Assembly: GCF_013283195.1 (NCBI RefSeq)
Contig: NZ_JABEKT010000001.1
Span: 2,452,509 to 2,516,508, forward strand
Length of the DNA: 64,000 nucleotides
Source: Ensifer adhaerens
GTDB lineage: Bacteria; Pseudomonadota; Alphaproteobacteria; Rhizobiales; Rhizobiaceae
Direction of reading: 5' to 3'
Each line of letters begins with the position of its first letter. Position 1 is the stretch's first letter. The notes below the pieces were generated by a model that saw nothing but the letters and a program-made list of their open reading frames with translations, ran no database searches and was not told the origin of the DNA. The translations under genes and the position numbers were made by a program. Of this stretch, positions 36,180 to 46,099 are shown piece after piece.

Positions 36180-38801
36180 TCAGGAATCGAGCATCTCGCG
36201 CACGGCCACCGCCAGTTGCTTCAGCGAGAACGGCTTCGGCAGGAAGCCGAACTTGGCATCAGCCGGCAGATTGCGGGCGAAAGCGTCTTCGGCGTAGCCC
36301 GAGACGAAGATGAATTTCAAGTCCGGGTACTTCTTGCGCAGTTCGGTCAGCAGCGTCGGCCCATCCATTTCCGGCATCACCACGTCGGAAACGACGATAT
36401 CGACCGCGCCATCGAGCTCGTCCATGATATCGAGTGCTTCGACGCCGGAGCCGGCCTCATGGACGGTATAGCCGCGTGTCTCGAGCATGCGCTTGCCGCC
36501 GCGGCGAACAGCCTCTTCATCCTCGACGAGCAGGACAACGGCCGAATCGCCGGTGAGATCGGTCGGTTCCTCGGTCTTGGCGACCGGCTTGGCAACCGTT
36601 TCGACCGGCGGCGCCGCCGTGCCGACGGAACCACCCTGCGCCTGCTCGCCCGCGACTTCGGGAATGTCGATATGGCGCGGCAAGAGGATGCGGAAAGTGG
36701 TTCCCTTGCCGACTTCCGATTCCGGATAGATGTAGCCGCCGGATTGTTTGACGATGCCATAGACCATCGAAAGCCCCAGGCCCGTGCCCTTGCCGACTTC
36801 CTTGGTGGTGAAGAAAGGCTCGAAGATCTTGTCGAGAATTTCTGGCGGAATGCCTGTTCCCTGGTCGGAAACCTCCACCATGACGAAATCTTCTTCCGGC
36901 AATTCCCGACGGCCGATAGCTGCAATCTCGCTTGACGGCAGATTGCGGGTGCGAAGCGTGATGATGCCGCCTGAGGGCATCGCGTCGCGCGCGTTGACTG
37001 CAAGGTTGAGCAGCACCTGCTCAAACTGACCGAGGTCTGTGCGCACCGGCCAGAGATCGCGCCCGTAGTCGACTTCGACCTTGACGTTGGTTCCGGTCAT
37101 GCGATCGACCAGCATGCGCAGATCGCCGATGACATCGGTCATGCTCAGCACTGTGGGCCGCATTGTCTGCTTGCGCGAGAAGGCGAGCAACTGCCGAACC
37201 AGCACTGCCGCCCGGTTGGCGTTGCGCTTGATCTCCATCAGGTCGGCGAAGCTTGCATCCGCCGGGCGGGCCGACAGAAGCAGGTGGTCGGACGAAAGCA
37301 GGATCGCCGTCAGAACGTTGTTGAAGTCGTGCGCGATGCCGCCCGCAAGCGTACCGACCGCATTCATCTTCTGGGTCTGCGCCATCTGGTTTTCGAGCGC
37401 CTTCTGCTCGGTGATTTCAAGCGCATAGATGATCGCCGCTTCTTCCGGAGCCTGATCGCTCTGGTCGATGACGGCATTGATATAGAAGCGGAAGTGGCGT
37501 TCGCCATCGGCCGGGTGCAAGGCGTCGATCGGTGCGATGTCGCCCTGGCGGTCCTTGGCAGCGGCAAGCGCCTCGTGCAGGCGCCCCTTTTCTGTCGGGT
37601 GTACGACCGTTTCGATCAGCGCGCCGCGCTCGACGTCGTCCTGGGAGACGAGGCCCGAGAACAGCTTGAGGAACGGGGCATTGGTGCGCAGGATGCGACC
37701 GTTGCCGTCGACGGATGCGATGGCCATCGGCGTGTTGTTGAAAAAGCGGGTGAAGCGCATCGCAGCGCTCGACGCCGACTGGTCCTCGTCCTCGCCGCCG
37801 TCACGCGACATGACGATCGTCCGGCTTTCGCCCGGCGCGCCGTCGCGTGCCGACGACACTCGGTGCACCATGCGCACCGGCAGGCTCTGGCCGTTGGACC
37901 TGCGCAGATCGAGGTCCAGAACCTTGGTCTTCTTCAGGCCAGGTTCGGCCTGCACCGACTGCACCAGCGTCAGCCCCTCGCCGGCAACGAGGTCGCCGAT
38001 GCTCATCGAGCCCGGCTGGAACTTCGTCAGATCGATGCCGAGCCAATCCGCAAGCGTGGCGTTGATGTAGAAAATCTCGCCCTTTCGGCCGGCGGAGAAG
38101 AATCCGGCAGGCGCATGGTCGAGATAGTCGATGGCGTTCTGCAATTCCTTGAAGAACCGCTCCTGATCGTCGCGTTCGGTGGTGATATCGGCGATCTGCC
38201 AGAGGTAGAGCGGATTGCGGTCGTTGTCTTCGAGCGGCAGCACGCGGGCCTTCAGGCGGAACCAGTGGGCACCGGAGCCGCTGGCGGTAGCGCCCGTGGC
38301 CAGCGGCTTCAGCAGGCGAAATTCTTCGTGCCCCTGCTTGCCTTCGTGCAGGCCGTTGGTGAGGCGGTAGATCGCTTCGGTCGCCTCGCGGTTCCGCGAC
38401 AGGATCGTTTCAAGCGACTGGATGCCGGCGGCGTTCTTCGCGCCGGTCAGTGCGCCGTAGGCGGCGTTGGCATAGATGATACGGCCCTTGCGGTCCGTTA
38501 CGATCGTGCCGTCCTCGTGGCCGTCGAGAAAGGCGCGCGCCAACTCATCCGGCCGCGATTGTGGCATCACCTCGATGAAGCCGATGACCGAGGAAACGAG
38601 GAAAAAGATCCCGACCATGGCGAGAACGCCAAGAATGCCGAGAACGATCTCATTCTCCAACTCGTTCTTGAAGACCACGAAGGCGATCGCAGAGACGGTC
38701 AGAACGATCGCAAGCAGGACGATCCGCATGACGGTTCCTGGCCTGACACCACGGTCAACAACCGGCATCTGGTAGTCACCTGACTGCCGCAATTTCGTCA
38801 T
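36180..38801 (-). CDS. cckA: Hybrid histidine kinase CckA
   Basis: The 873-residue protein has two N-terminal membrane helices (about 25-44 and 51-75), PAS domains between about 90 and 460, a HisKA domain with G-G-I-A-H-D-F-N-N (His491), an HATPase with the N, G1 and G2 boxes ([22 protein letters not shown]), a proline/alanine linker and a receiver domain with Asp806 in V-S-D-V-V-M-P. This matches CckA, which feeds phosphate through ChpT to CtrA in the cell cycle. The ATG at 38801 has an AGGA site; a longer upstream frame is unsupported. Confidence 0.92.
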   Translation of the reverse strand: MTKLRQSGDYQMPVVDRGVRPGTVMRIVLLAIVLTVSAIAFVVFKNELENEIVLGILGVLAMVGIFFLVSSVIGFIEVMPQSRPDELARAFLDGHEDGTIVTDRKGRIIYANAAYGALTGAKNAAGIQSLETILSRNREATEAIYRLTNGLHEGKQGHEEFRLLKPLATGATASGSGAHWFRLKARVLPLEDNDRNPLYLWQIADITTERDDQERFFKELQNAIDYLDHAPAGFFSAGRKGEIFYINATLADWLGIDLTKFQPGSMSIGDLVAGEGLTLVQSVQAEPGLKKTKVLDLDLRRSNGQSLPVRMVHRVSSARDGAPGESRTIVMSRDGGEDEDQSASSAAMRFTRFFNNTPMAIASVDGNGRILRTNAPFLKLFSGLVSQDDVERGALIETVVHPTEKGRLHEALAAAKDRQGDIAPIDALHPADGERHFRFYINAVIDQSDQAPEEAAIIYALEITEQKALENQMAQTQKMNAVGTLAGGIAHDFNNVLTAILLSSDHLLLSARPADASFADLMEIKRNANRAAVLVRQLLAFSRKQTMRPTVLSMTDVIGDLRMLVDRMTGTNVKVEVDYGRDLWPVRTDLGQFEQVLLNLAVNARDAMPSGGIITLRTRNLPSSEIAAIGRRELPEEDFVMVEVSDQGTGIPPEILDKIFEPFFTTKEVGKGTGLGLSMVYGIVKQSGGYIYPESEVGKGTTFRILLPRHIDIPEVAGEQAQGGSVGTAAPPVETVAKPVAKTEEPTDLTGDSAVVLLVEDEEAVRRGGKRMLETRGYTVHEAGSGVEALDIMDELDGAVDIVVSDVVMPEMDGPTLLTELRKKYPDLKFIFVSGYAEDAFARNLPADAKFGFLPKPFSLKQLAVAVREMLDS

Positions 38802-39077
38802 CGGGTCCTCATCTGCCGCCAATACCGCCCGGCGCAAAACCGATACGGTCCGGCGCTCCGGCCGGCATCCGCGCAATCCGCCAGGTGAATTCGGCCAATA
38901 CCGACACGCCCTCGATCATTCGGATAGGAATCATCTTTAACGATCAGAGATAACAGCAAAAAGCACCTGTGCGGAAGCGTAGCGCTCAATTCACAGGGAA
39001 TGTCGGCGAAGTCCTTGTCCAGGCCCGAAAAAAGCCGTCAAATACTGCCACTCGAAAGGCTACAAGGAGTTCAGCCT

Positions 39078-40034
39078 ATGATGGAAACGATCGTCGGAGA
39101 CAACGGTAGCCGATTCATTATCGCCGCCGGCGCCGTTGCGATCGGGCTTCTCTGCCTCGTAGCGGTGCTCTGGATCATGCGCAACCGGCCGTCTTCGCCC
39201 TTCATCCGCGGCGGCAAGAACAGGCAACCGCGCCTTGCGGTGCTCGATGCCGCGGCGGTCGACACGCGCCGTCGCCTGGTGCTGGTGCGTCGGGATGACG
39301 TCGAGCATCTGATCATGATCGGCGGGCCGACGGATATCGTCATCGAAAGCCGGATTGCACCGATCGACGAGAGCGCTTCCGTGAATGACGGCCCCGCTGT
39401 CGTCGAGCGCAAGCCCATCGAACCGGCAGTTGCCAACGGAACCGAGATGAAGGCCGCAGCGCCGGCGCAGTTGCGTCCCGCCGTCGCCCAGCCGGAAGTG
39501 ACCGTCGCAACGCCGGTACGCCCGGTGGCGATGCCTCAGGAGCAGCCTGCGGTGCGCAGTGAACCGGCCCCGGCGGTTCGCGCTGTCGCCGAGCAGCGCC
39601 CGGTCGCAAGGGTCGCGCCACCGGCCCCAGAAATCGTTCCCGCAGAAGTCGTTCCCCAGGTGAGCCCGATCGGGGTGCAAGCAAATGCCGCCGATAAGGT
39701 CGAAGGCATCTTCGACGCGGCGCGCAGCCGGGTGCTGCCGGCCCAGCCGCCGGTCCAGGAACGGCGCCCCGCGCCAGTTGCTCAGTCACAGCCCGCAGCT
39801 CAAAGTGCGCTTTCCGACTTTGAACGCATCCTCGATGCGGAAATCAGCGGAGACCTGCAACGGCTGACGCCGTCTTCCGCGGCGGCGCGTCCGGAAAACC
39901 GGGCGGCGGTGTCCGCCACTGGCCGCCAGGAGCCGCTGCTCGGTGCACCACTCGACGATGCCCGCAAGGAGCCGACGATCGAGGAAGAGATGAACCGTAT
40001 GCTGGCCGACATCTCCGCTGGGCGTAAGCCCTGA
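39078..40034 (+). CDS. FliO-like membrane protein
   Basis: A 318-residue protein with one membrane helix (residues 12-34), then a short conserved beta-rich domain (R-L-A-V-L-D-A-A-A-V-D-T-R-R-R-L-V, then E-H-L-I-M-I-G-G) that resembles the cytoplasmic part of FliO, followed by about 190 residues rich in Pro, Ala, Val and Gln. FliO assists flagellar export-gate assembly, but no flagellar gene is nearby. The AAGGAG site at 39064-39069 fixes the start at 39078. It is divergent from cckA. The function is by domain similarity only. Confidence 0.65.
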   Translation: MMETIVGDNGSRFIIAAGAVAIGLLCLVAVLWIMRNRPSSPFIRGGKNRQPRLAVLDAAAVDTRRRLVLVRRDDVEHLIMIGGPTDIVIESRIAPIDESASVNDGPAVVERKPIEPAVANGTEMKAAAPAQLRPAVAQPEVTVATPVRPVAMPQEQPAVRSEPAPAVRAVAEQRPVARVAPPAPEIVPAEVVPQVSPIGVQANAADKVEGIFDAARSRVLPAQPPVQERRPAPVAQSQPAAQSALSDFERILDAEISGDLQRLTPSSAAARPENRAAVSATGRQEPLLGAPLDDARKEPTIEEEMNRMLADISAGRKP

Positions 40035-40078
40035 CGCAGGTTGCTGCGTCGCTCGGTTCGAACAGGAGCACAAAAGAA

Positions 40079-40105
40079 GAAGGCGCGGTCAAACCGCGCC
40101 TTTTT
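40079..40105. terminator. Bidirectional terminator between FliO-like gene and dksA
   Basis: AAGGCGCGG (40080-40088) pairs with CCGCGCCTT (40094-40102) around a 5-nt loop, followed by T residues. Confidence 0.88.
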
Positions 40106-40137
40106 CTTTCTCTGATGACTGATCCGGAAACCGGATC

Positions 40138-40557
40138 TTATTCGTCCCTGTAGACCTTTTCCCGACGCTCGTGGCGCTCCTGCGCCTCGATCGAGAGAGT
40201 GGCAATCGGTCGGGCGTCCAGACGCTTCAAGCCGATCGGTTCTCCCGTTTCTTCGCAATAGCCGTAGGTCCCTTCATCTAGCCGCTGCAAAGCAGCATCG
40301 ATTTTCGAGATCAACTTCCGCTGACGGTCGCGGGCTCTCAGTTCAATTGCCCGGTCTGTTTCGGAAGAGGCCCTGTCGGCGAGATCGGGATGATTGGCGC
40401 TCTCCTCGGCCAAGTGATCCAGTGTCTCGCGTGCCTCGCGAAGGATGTCGTTTCTCCAAGCATTTAGCTTGGCCCGGAAATAGGCCCGGTGGGTGGCATT
40501 CATGAATTCCTCGTCCTCGGAGAGAACAAAGGTACTAAGATCGATCTTCTCACTCAA
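40138..40557 (-). CDS. dksA: RNA polymerase-binding factor DksA
   Basis: The 139-residue DksA acts with ppGpp on RNA polymerase. The coiled-coil tip D-x-x-D-x-A is intact (Asp58, Asp61, Ala63). The zinc finger is degenerate: only Cys101 remains of the usual four cysteines, as in other rhizobial DksA proteins that tolerate loss of zinc. The start is a TTG at 40557 with an AGGAGA site upstream; this gives the usual M-S-E-K-I-D-L N-terminus and family length, whereas the frame's first ATG would add 21 residues. Confidence 0.92.
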   Translation of the reverse strand: MSEKIDLSTFVLSEDEEFMNATHRAYFRAKLNAWRNDILREARETLDHLAEESANHPDLADRASSETDRAIELRARDRQRKLISKIDAALQRLDEGTYGYCEETGEPIGLKRLDARPIATLSIEAQERHERREKVYRDE

Positions 40558-40970
40558 CGCGATTCTCCTGAAGAACATCTCATTGCGGCGGTGTATAGCC
40601 CCATGGAAGCCGCGATTCAAGCCTCGGATTAAACACTCAACCGTATTTTAACGATGCTTGCAATTCAGGCTAACTGGCGAATATTTCATCAAAATTACAG
40701 ATGAGATCTTAATCGTAGAGATAATCACCTACCCGCCCTCAAGAAGACCGGTTGTAACTTGGATGTCCTTGCGCTGGCGCGACGCCGTCCTCGATCCGGT
40801 TTTGCCGCTCCGTACGGCAAGAGGGCAATCCCCTGAAAAAAGCGCCTCGCAGCTTGATCTTTGCATCATCGACAGGAAAAGGTGGTGATCCGCCGGCAGA
40901 CGCGCAAGACCTGTTTCGGCGATACACGATCCGGTCGCGCCCCGCGACCGGCAGCGACCGGAACTCATGC
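40558..40970. other. Gene-free gap between dksA and the SixA-type gene
   Basis: About 410 bp. The first 150 bp (40620-40735) are AT-rich and probably hold the dksA promoter. The frame of the SixA-type gene is open back to 40854, but nothing conserved is visible there. I see no hairpin, repeat or small ORF with a ribosome-binding site. Confidence 0.4.
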
Positions 40971-41492
40971 ATGCAAGACAGTGCCGCCAGGCCCTTCCGT
41001 CTCCTCCTTCTGCGTCATGCCCGCTCGGGCTGGGCTCTGCCGGGACAACGCGATTTCGATCGTGCGCTGGACGATGTCGGATTTGCCGAGGCAGAACTGA
41101 TCGCGGAGCTGGCTGCCGATCGCGGCATCCGGCCGGACCTGATCCTGTGCTCAACGGCGGTGCGTTGTCGCCAGACCGCGGAACCCTTCTTCCGCACCGT
41201 CAGTGAAAACATCGACATCCGATATGTGGACGAGCTCTATACGGGCCCGGCCAGTATCTACACCGACATCATCGACGCAAACAGGCATCTGAATTCGCTG
41301 ATGATCGTCGGACACAATCCGATGATCGACGAACTGTTCCACCGTCTTGCCGGAAACGAAGCGGCGGCCGAAGCGCTTCCGCATGGATATCCACCCGCAG
41401 CCCTCGCGGTTCTGGACGTCCAGGCAGGGATTGGCAGCGCAATCACCGCGACGCTGGTATCGCTGATGCTGCCGACCAGGGAAGTGAAATGA
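40971..41492 (+). CDS. SixA-type histidine phosphatase
   Basis: The 173-residue protein has the phosphoglycerate-mutase-like catalytic motif L-L-L-R-H-A-R-S, with the nucleophile His16, and the second histidine His115 in V-G-H-N-P. Its small size and R-H-A form match SixA, which dephosphorylates phosphohistidine on Hpt domains. A stand-alone Hpt protein occurs 9 kb downstream, though no link is proven. The ATG at 40971 lies just before the conserved core; its ribosome-binding site is weak. Confidence 0.78.
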   Translation: MQDSAARPFRLLLLRHARSGWALPGQRDFDRALDDVGFAEAELIAELAADRGIRPDLILCSTAVRCRQTAEPFFRTVSENIDIRYVDELYTGPASIYTDIIDANRHLNSLMIVGHNPMIDELFHRLAGNEAAAEALPHGYPPAALAVLDVQAGIGSAITATLVSLMLPTREVK

Positions 41493-41616
41493 CATGCCAT
41501 TGTTGCGGTGCGGGAAATATTTCCTATATCGCCAAGGCAGCAAGGGCCCGTCACACGTCTCGGCTCCAGACATTCGCATGAACGAAAGCGGCACGGTCCG
41601 CGAGGGATAGCACGAC

Positions 41617-43110
41617 TTGGCGCCAAATCTGACCAGCTTCAAAGACGACGCCCTGATTGCATTCGACAATCTCACCGATCGTGCATCGGGGCTCGTCAAT
41701 CCCTCCATCCGGCTTGGTGTCACAGGCCTTTCGAGGGCCGGAAAGACCGTCTTCATCTCATCGCTGGTGCATAATCTCCTGAACGGAGGACGGCTGCCGG
41801 TGTTCGAAGCCGTGCGCTCCGGCCGCGTTTCGAAGATCAGGCTTGAGCCACAGCCTGACGACGCCGTGCCACGCTTTCAATACGAGGATCACATCGCCGC
41901 TCTTGTGCGCGATCGTATCTGGCCGGACTCGACGCGCGCGATCTCCCAGCTTCGCATCACCCTCGACTTCGAGAGCGCCAGCGGCTGGAACAGGCTGTTT
42001 TCGGCCGGTCGCCTGTCGCTCGATATCGTCGACTACCCCGGCGAATGGCTGCTCGACTTGCCGCTGCTCGCGCAGAATTTCAAGGAGTTCAGCGACAATT
42101 CGGTGGCCCGCGCTCGGGCGCATGGCCGCGCCAAGCTATCGGCGGATTGGCTGACGCTTGCCCAGTCGGCGGGGCCGACGGCGATTGCGGATGAAAGCAG
42201 CGCGCGCCGGCTCGCCGAGAGCTTCACAGCCTACCTCAAGGCCTGCAAGGCGGATGCGAGTTCGCCTTCGACGCTGCCGCCTGGTCGGTTCCTGATGCCA
42301 GGCGATCTCGAGGGCTCGCCTGCCCTGACCTTCTCGCCCTTGCCCGACCTGCCCGAGGGCCGTGCTCCCAAAGGCTCTCTCTGGGCTATGATGGAGCGCC
42401 GCTACGAGGCCTACAAGAAACACGTCGTCAGCCCGTTCTTTCGCGAGCACTTTGCGCGGCTCGACCGACAGATCGTGCTCGTGGATGCGCTGCAGGCGAT
42501 CAACGGCGGACCGGAAGCCCTGCTGGATCTGGAGCAGGCGCTGGCCGACGTGCTGGCCTGCTTCCGCCCAGGCACCAACAGCTGGCTCTCTTCGTTCCTG
42601 ACGCGACGGATCGACAAGGTGCTGATCGCCGCAACAAAGGCGGATCACCTGCATCACGAAAGCCACGACCGTCTGGAGCGCATCACGGCGCGTCTGGTCA
42701 GCCGGGCGGCTGCCAGCATCGGCATGAGCGGTGCCGGGCTCGAGGTCATGGCGATAGCCTCGGTCCGGGCGACGCGCGAGGCAACCGTCGATCATGGCGG
42801 GCATACGCTGCCGGTTATCGTCGGCACACCGATCGCCGGTGAGAAGATCAACGGCGACACGTTTGACGGGGAGCGGAAAACAGCTATATTTCCCGGTGAC
42901 TTACCGGACGATCCTGAAGTTCTCTTCAAGGCCGTTGATGCGGATGCATCGGCAACGACCTTCGGCGATGCGCATCCGATGCCCGAACTCAGTTTCGTCC
43001 GATTCCGGCCGCCGCATCTGGAGGAGACCGGTGGTGGATTGAAACTGTCGGTGCCCCATATACGGCTCGATCGGGCGATGCAGTTCCTGTTCGGAGATCG
43101 GCTGGCATGA
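41617..43110 (+). CDS. ycjX: YcjX/DUF463 P-loop NTPase
   Basis: The 497-residue protein has a P-loop G-L-S-R-A-G-K-T at residues 37-44 and the D-I-V-D-Y-P-G-E-W-L block that acts as Walker B, characteristic of the YcjX family of GTP/ATP-binding stress proteins. It begins with a TTG at 41617, preceded by GAGGGA about eleven bases upstream. Its last codon overlaps the ATG of the ycjF-like gene (ATGA), so the pair is co-translated, as in E. coli ycjX-ycjF. The biological role of the family is poorly known (stress and envelope response). Confidence 0.87.
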   Translation: MAPNLTSFKDDALIAFDNLTDRASGLVNPSIRLGVTGLSRAGKTVFISSLVHNLLNGGRLPVFEAVRSGRVSKIRLEPQPDDAVPRFQYEDHIAALVRDRIWPDSTRAISQLRITLDFESASGWNRLFSAGRLSLDIVDYPGEWLLDLPLLAQNFKEFSDNSVARARAHGRAKLSADWLTLAQSAGPTAIADESSARRLAESFTAYLKACKADASSPSTLPPGRFLMPGDLEGSPALTFSPLPDLPEGRAPKGSLWAMMERRYEAYKKHVVSPFFREHFARLDRQIVLVDALQAINGGPEALLDLEQALADVLACFRPGTNSWLSSFLTRRIDKVLIAATKADHLHHESHDRLERITARLVSRAAASIGMSGAGLEVMAIASVRATREATVDHGGHTLPVIVGTPIAGEKINGDTFDGERKTAIFPGDLPDDPEVLFKAVDADASATTFGDAHPMPELSFVRFRPPHLEETGGGLKLSVPHIRLDRAMQFLFGDRLA

Positions 43111-44192
43111 GCGATGATTTCAACAGCCGAGGCAGAAAGCCCGGTGCCTTTTCGGTCGCCCCCGATCCGGAGCCGAAGGCCTCCGAAAGCGCCCGGCCCC
43201 GTCGGGCGCCGGCGAGTTTCGACGACAAGGTCGTGATGACGCCGGACGCAGAGGATCCTTTCCGCGAAACCACGCTCGCGGTTGAGAGCCTTGCGTTGCC
43301 CGAGGCAAATCCCCGCAAACGCCGCCTGTCCGTCGGCAAGATCGCCATGGGCGCGCTCGGCATCGTGTTGTCATTGGCGGCTGGCCTTTGGGTCGATCGC
43401 CTGATCCGCGACCTGTTCTCCCGCGCCGACTGGCTGGGCTATGCCGCGATGGGTGTGGTTGCCGTCGGACTGCTGGCGCTGCTGGTGATCGTTGCCCGCG
43501 AGCTTTCAGGCATGATGCAACTGACAGCCGTCCAGAGCTTGAAGGCGGAGGCGGAAAGTGCGGCGGCCTCCGGCAACACCAAGCTGGCACGATCGGCCGC
43601 GGAAAAACTCGTGCATCTTCTCGCCGCCAATCCGCGCACGGCTCGCGGCCGGGCACGTCTCAAGGAAACCGAAGGGGAAATCATCGACAGCCCCCACCTT
43701 TTGGAGCTGACGGAGCGCGAATTGTTGACGCCGCTCGATCGCGAGGCGCGCCGCATCATCCTTGCCGCATCCAAGCGGGTATCGATCGTCACTGCCGTCA
43801 GCCCGCGCGCGCTGGTCGATCTCGGCTATGTGCTCTATGAATCCGCCAGGATGATCCGGGCCATGGCCGAGCTTTATGGCGGCCGCCCGGGCACGCTCGG
43901 CATGATCAGGTTGATGCGCGACGTCGTCGCCCATCTCGCTGTGACCGGCTCGATCGCCGCCGGCGACAGCCTTATCCAGCAGGTGCTCGGCCACGGCCTT
44001 GCCTCAAAACTCTCGGCGCGGCTGGGCGAAGGCGTGATCAATGGGTTGATGACGGCGCGCATCGGCATCGCCGCCATGGATTTGTGCCGCCCGATGCCGT
44101 TCAAGGCGCTGAAGCGACCCGGGATCGGCGACTTTCTCTCCGACCTCGCACCCGGTGCCGGCCGCGCGCTCGGTCAAAATGGCGACACCTAG
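43107..44192 (+). CDS. YcjF-like DUF697 membrane protein (TIGR01620)
   Basis: The 361-residue protein has a charged N-terminal 70 residues, two adjacent membrane helices (about 77-97 and 110-132), and a C-terminal DUF697 domain (V-S-I-V-T-A-V-S-P-R-A-L-V-D onward) with a further hydrophobic section. It is coupled to ycjX by a 4-base overlap. The two probably form a membrane-tethered NTPase complex. Function is unknown. Confidence 0.85.
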   Translation: MSDDFNSRGRKPGAFSVAPDPEPKASESARPRRAPASFDDKVVMTPDAEDPFRETTLAVESLALPEANPRKRRLSVGKIAMGALGIVLSLAAGLWVDRLIRDLFSRADWLGYAAMGVVAVGLLALLVIVARELSGMMQLTAVQSLKAEAESAAASGNTKLARSAAEKLVHLLAANPRTARGRARLKETEGEIIDSPHLLELTERELLTPLDREARRIILAASKRVSIVTAVSPRALVDLGYVLYESARMIRAMAELYGGRPGTLGMIRLMRDVVAHLAVTGSIAAGDSLIQQVLGHGLASKLSARLGEGVINGLMTARIGIAAMDLCRPMPFKALKRPGIGDFLSDLAPGAGRALGQNGDT

Positions 44193-44201
44193 AAGCCGGA
44201 A

Positions 44202-44993
44202 CTAGATGCCCGCGTACCAGTCGTAACCGAGATCTTCCCAGAAGCCGCCGTTGCCACGACCGAATGTCGAGAGCTCCGAAACGACCTCGATGGAGCTGAG
44301 ATATTTCGCCATCTTGTAACCGAGTTGCCGCTCGACACGCACGCGGAGCGGCGCGCCGTTGGCGACAGGTAGCGGCTTTCCGTTCAATCCATAGGCAAGG
44401 ATCGTCTGCGGATGGCGCGCATCGATGAGATCGATCGATTCGTAGTAGGCCACCGAGCCGGAAAGCCCAAGGTTCATGCGATCGAAACAATGGAAGACGA
44501 CATAGCGCGCATCCGGCTTGACCCTGGCCTCATCGAGGACCTTGGAAAGCGGAACGCCGGTCCACTTGGCAACACAGCTCCAGCCCTCGACGCAGTCATG
44601 ACGGGTGATCTGGGTGCGCGACGGCATGTTGCGCAATTCGGTCAAGGTCAGGCTGAGCGGCTTTTCGACAAGCCCGGCAATAGCGAGACGGTATTCGGAG
44701 AAGTCCTGCTGTTGGAGGGCAATGTACTGTGGGTCGGTCGGATCGGTCGAGCCGTTCGGCCGTTGCCCCTGTCTGATGTCGCTTTCGCCGAACTCAGGTG
44801 CCAGCCGGTCGGCATCCATCAAGAGCCTCTGCACGCGATAAGTCAGGTCGTTCGCCGACGCTAGGACATCGCGGACAATGCCTCTGCTTTGCAGAATGGC
44901 ATCGAATGCATCACAGCCGACAAGTGGCAACGTCGCGGCGGCGACGCCGGCGGCTGTCAGAAAGCGCCTGCGATTGATCAGAAGCCGGCTCAT
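44202..44993 (-). CDS. Tat-exported molybdopterin-dependent oxidoreductase
   Basis: The 263-residue protein starts with a twin-arginine signal N-R-R-R-F-L-T-A-A-G that runs into L-V-G-C, a possible lipobox with Cys27, so it may be a Tat lipoprotein. The mature part is a sulfite-oxidase-type fold; the molybdenum ligand would be Cys134 in H-D-C-V-E-G-W-S-C. It overlaps the cytochrome b gene by four bases, a layout like the MsrP-MsrQ or YedY-YedZ pairs, although the membrane partner here is a different cytochrome b family. The substrate is unknown. Confidence 0.85.
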   Translation of the reverse strand: MSRLLINRRRFLTAAGVAAATLPLVGCDAFDAILQSRGIVRDVLASANDLTYRVQRLLMDADRLAPEFGESDIRQGQRPNGSTDPTDPQYIALQQQDFSEYRLAIAGLVEKPLSLTLTELRNMPSRTQITRHDCVEGWSCVAKWTGVPLSKVLDEARVKPDARYVVFHCFDRMNLGLSGSVAYYESIDLIDARHPQTILAYGLNGKPLPVANGAPLRVRVERQLGYKMAKYLSSIEVVSELSTFGRGNGGFWEDLGYDWYAGI

Positions 44994-45850
44994 CGTCCTG
45001 CCTCCTCGCGCTGCGATTTGGCATCAACGCGGTAGCGCCCAGTTATCATCGAGCGCAGTTCGTTGATCGGTCCGGCGGCAAAAACCATGAAAATGTGGAC
45101 CGCAAAGAAAAGAACGAGCAACAGCATGACGACGAAGTGGATCGTGCGCGCCGTCTGCCGGCCGGCAAAGATGTCGGGCAGCCACGGCCAAGCTGCATCC
45201 ATGCCCGGCGACATCGTCAGTCCGGTGAGGGTCATCAACGGAAAGAAGACCAGCAAAACAGCGGCATACGAAAGTTTCTGCAAGCCGTTGTAACTGCGGC
45301 CGTGATCGAATCGGAATTGCAGGTGATTGATGACGCTTCGCGGCAAACCGCGCAGATCTGCGCCGGTTGGCAGGATGTCGCGGCGCAGGTGCCCGTTGAC
45401 CATGCTCGCCCCCATCCAGACGACAAAGACTGCCGCAAAAAGCCACGCGAAGAAGAAGTGTACCACCCGCCCCGTCGCCAGGTCCTGGTAGGAGGGAACT
45501 GTCAGCCATGCCGGGAAGGCTCTGTATGCGCGCCGATCGAGGGGGCCGCTGACACCGAAAATGCCAGTCGTGTCGAAACCCTGACCGAGCAGCGTCGTCA
45601 CGCCCCTGACATCGCCATCTTCCGTGCGCAAGGCGCTGATGGACAGCACACCATTGTCGAAGTCAAAACCCGATTGTTGCCCGAGATAAAGCGAGGGATG
45701 GGCGTTGAAAATCTGCAGGCCGCTCAGGAGCAAAAAGAACAGGGCGAGTGCCCAGAGCCAATGGGTCAGCCGGGTGACAAGTCCATGACGGCGGATGATC
45801 AGTGCCATCGGGACGTCTGCTTCCGAGGTGGTGTTGTCCGTCGCCGCCAT
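44990..45850 (-). CDS. Membrane cytochrome b (cytochrome b561 type)
   Basis: The 286-residue protein has about four to five membrane helices with histidines positioned to bind heme: R-L-T-H-W-L-W in helix 1, V-V-H-F-F-F-A-W, and near the end T-I-H-F-V-V-M and A-V-H-I-F-M-V-F. It probably passes electrons between quinol and the coupled molybdopterin protein. GGAGG lies seven bases before the ATG at 45850; an ATG three bases earlier is also possible. A periplasmic insert of about 80 residues separates helices 1 and 2. Confidence 0.82.
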   Translation of the reverse strand: MAATDNTTSEADVPMALIIRRHGLVTRLTHWLWALALFFLLLSGLQIFNAHPSLYLGQQSGFDFDNGVLSISALRTEDGDVRGVTTLLGQGFDTTGIFGVSGPLDRRAYRAFPAWLTVPSYQDLATGRVVHFFFAWLFAAVFVVWMGASMVNGHLRRDILPTGADLRGLPRSVINHLQFRFDHGRSYNGLQKLSYAAVLLVFFPLMTLTGLTMSPGMDAAWPWLPDIFAGRQTARTIHFVVMLLLVLFFAVHIFMVFAAGPINELRSMITGRYRVDAKSQREEAGR

Positions 45851-46099
45851 CATGAAACCTCCGCGTTTCAAGTGGATACGTACGCCGATGCAACAGAGTT
45901 TCATAAACACGTTTGCGCCCATCGAAGCACATGACGGTGAGAACGCGGTGCACGCCTTGCGGCCGTGCGATCTGTGTCGCCCGAAGAGGCATCGCCGACA
46001 CAAAGAAGCCTTGATATCCGCCCGAAAGAAACCGTCCATTAACCATTTGCGCGCAAATGTGGCTTCTAGTTTCGGACGTTGACCCATCAAGGATCGTTT

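Noticed and set aside
40040-40070. GGTTCGAA-like sequence near 40055 considered as a tRNA T-loop
   Set aside because: No acceptor stem, anticodon arm or D-arm can be built around it.
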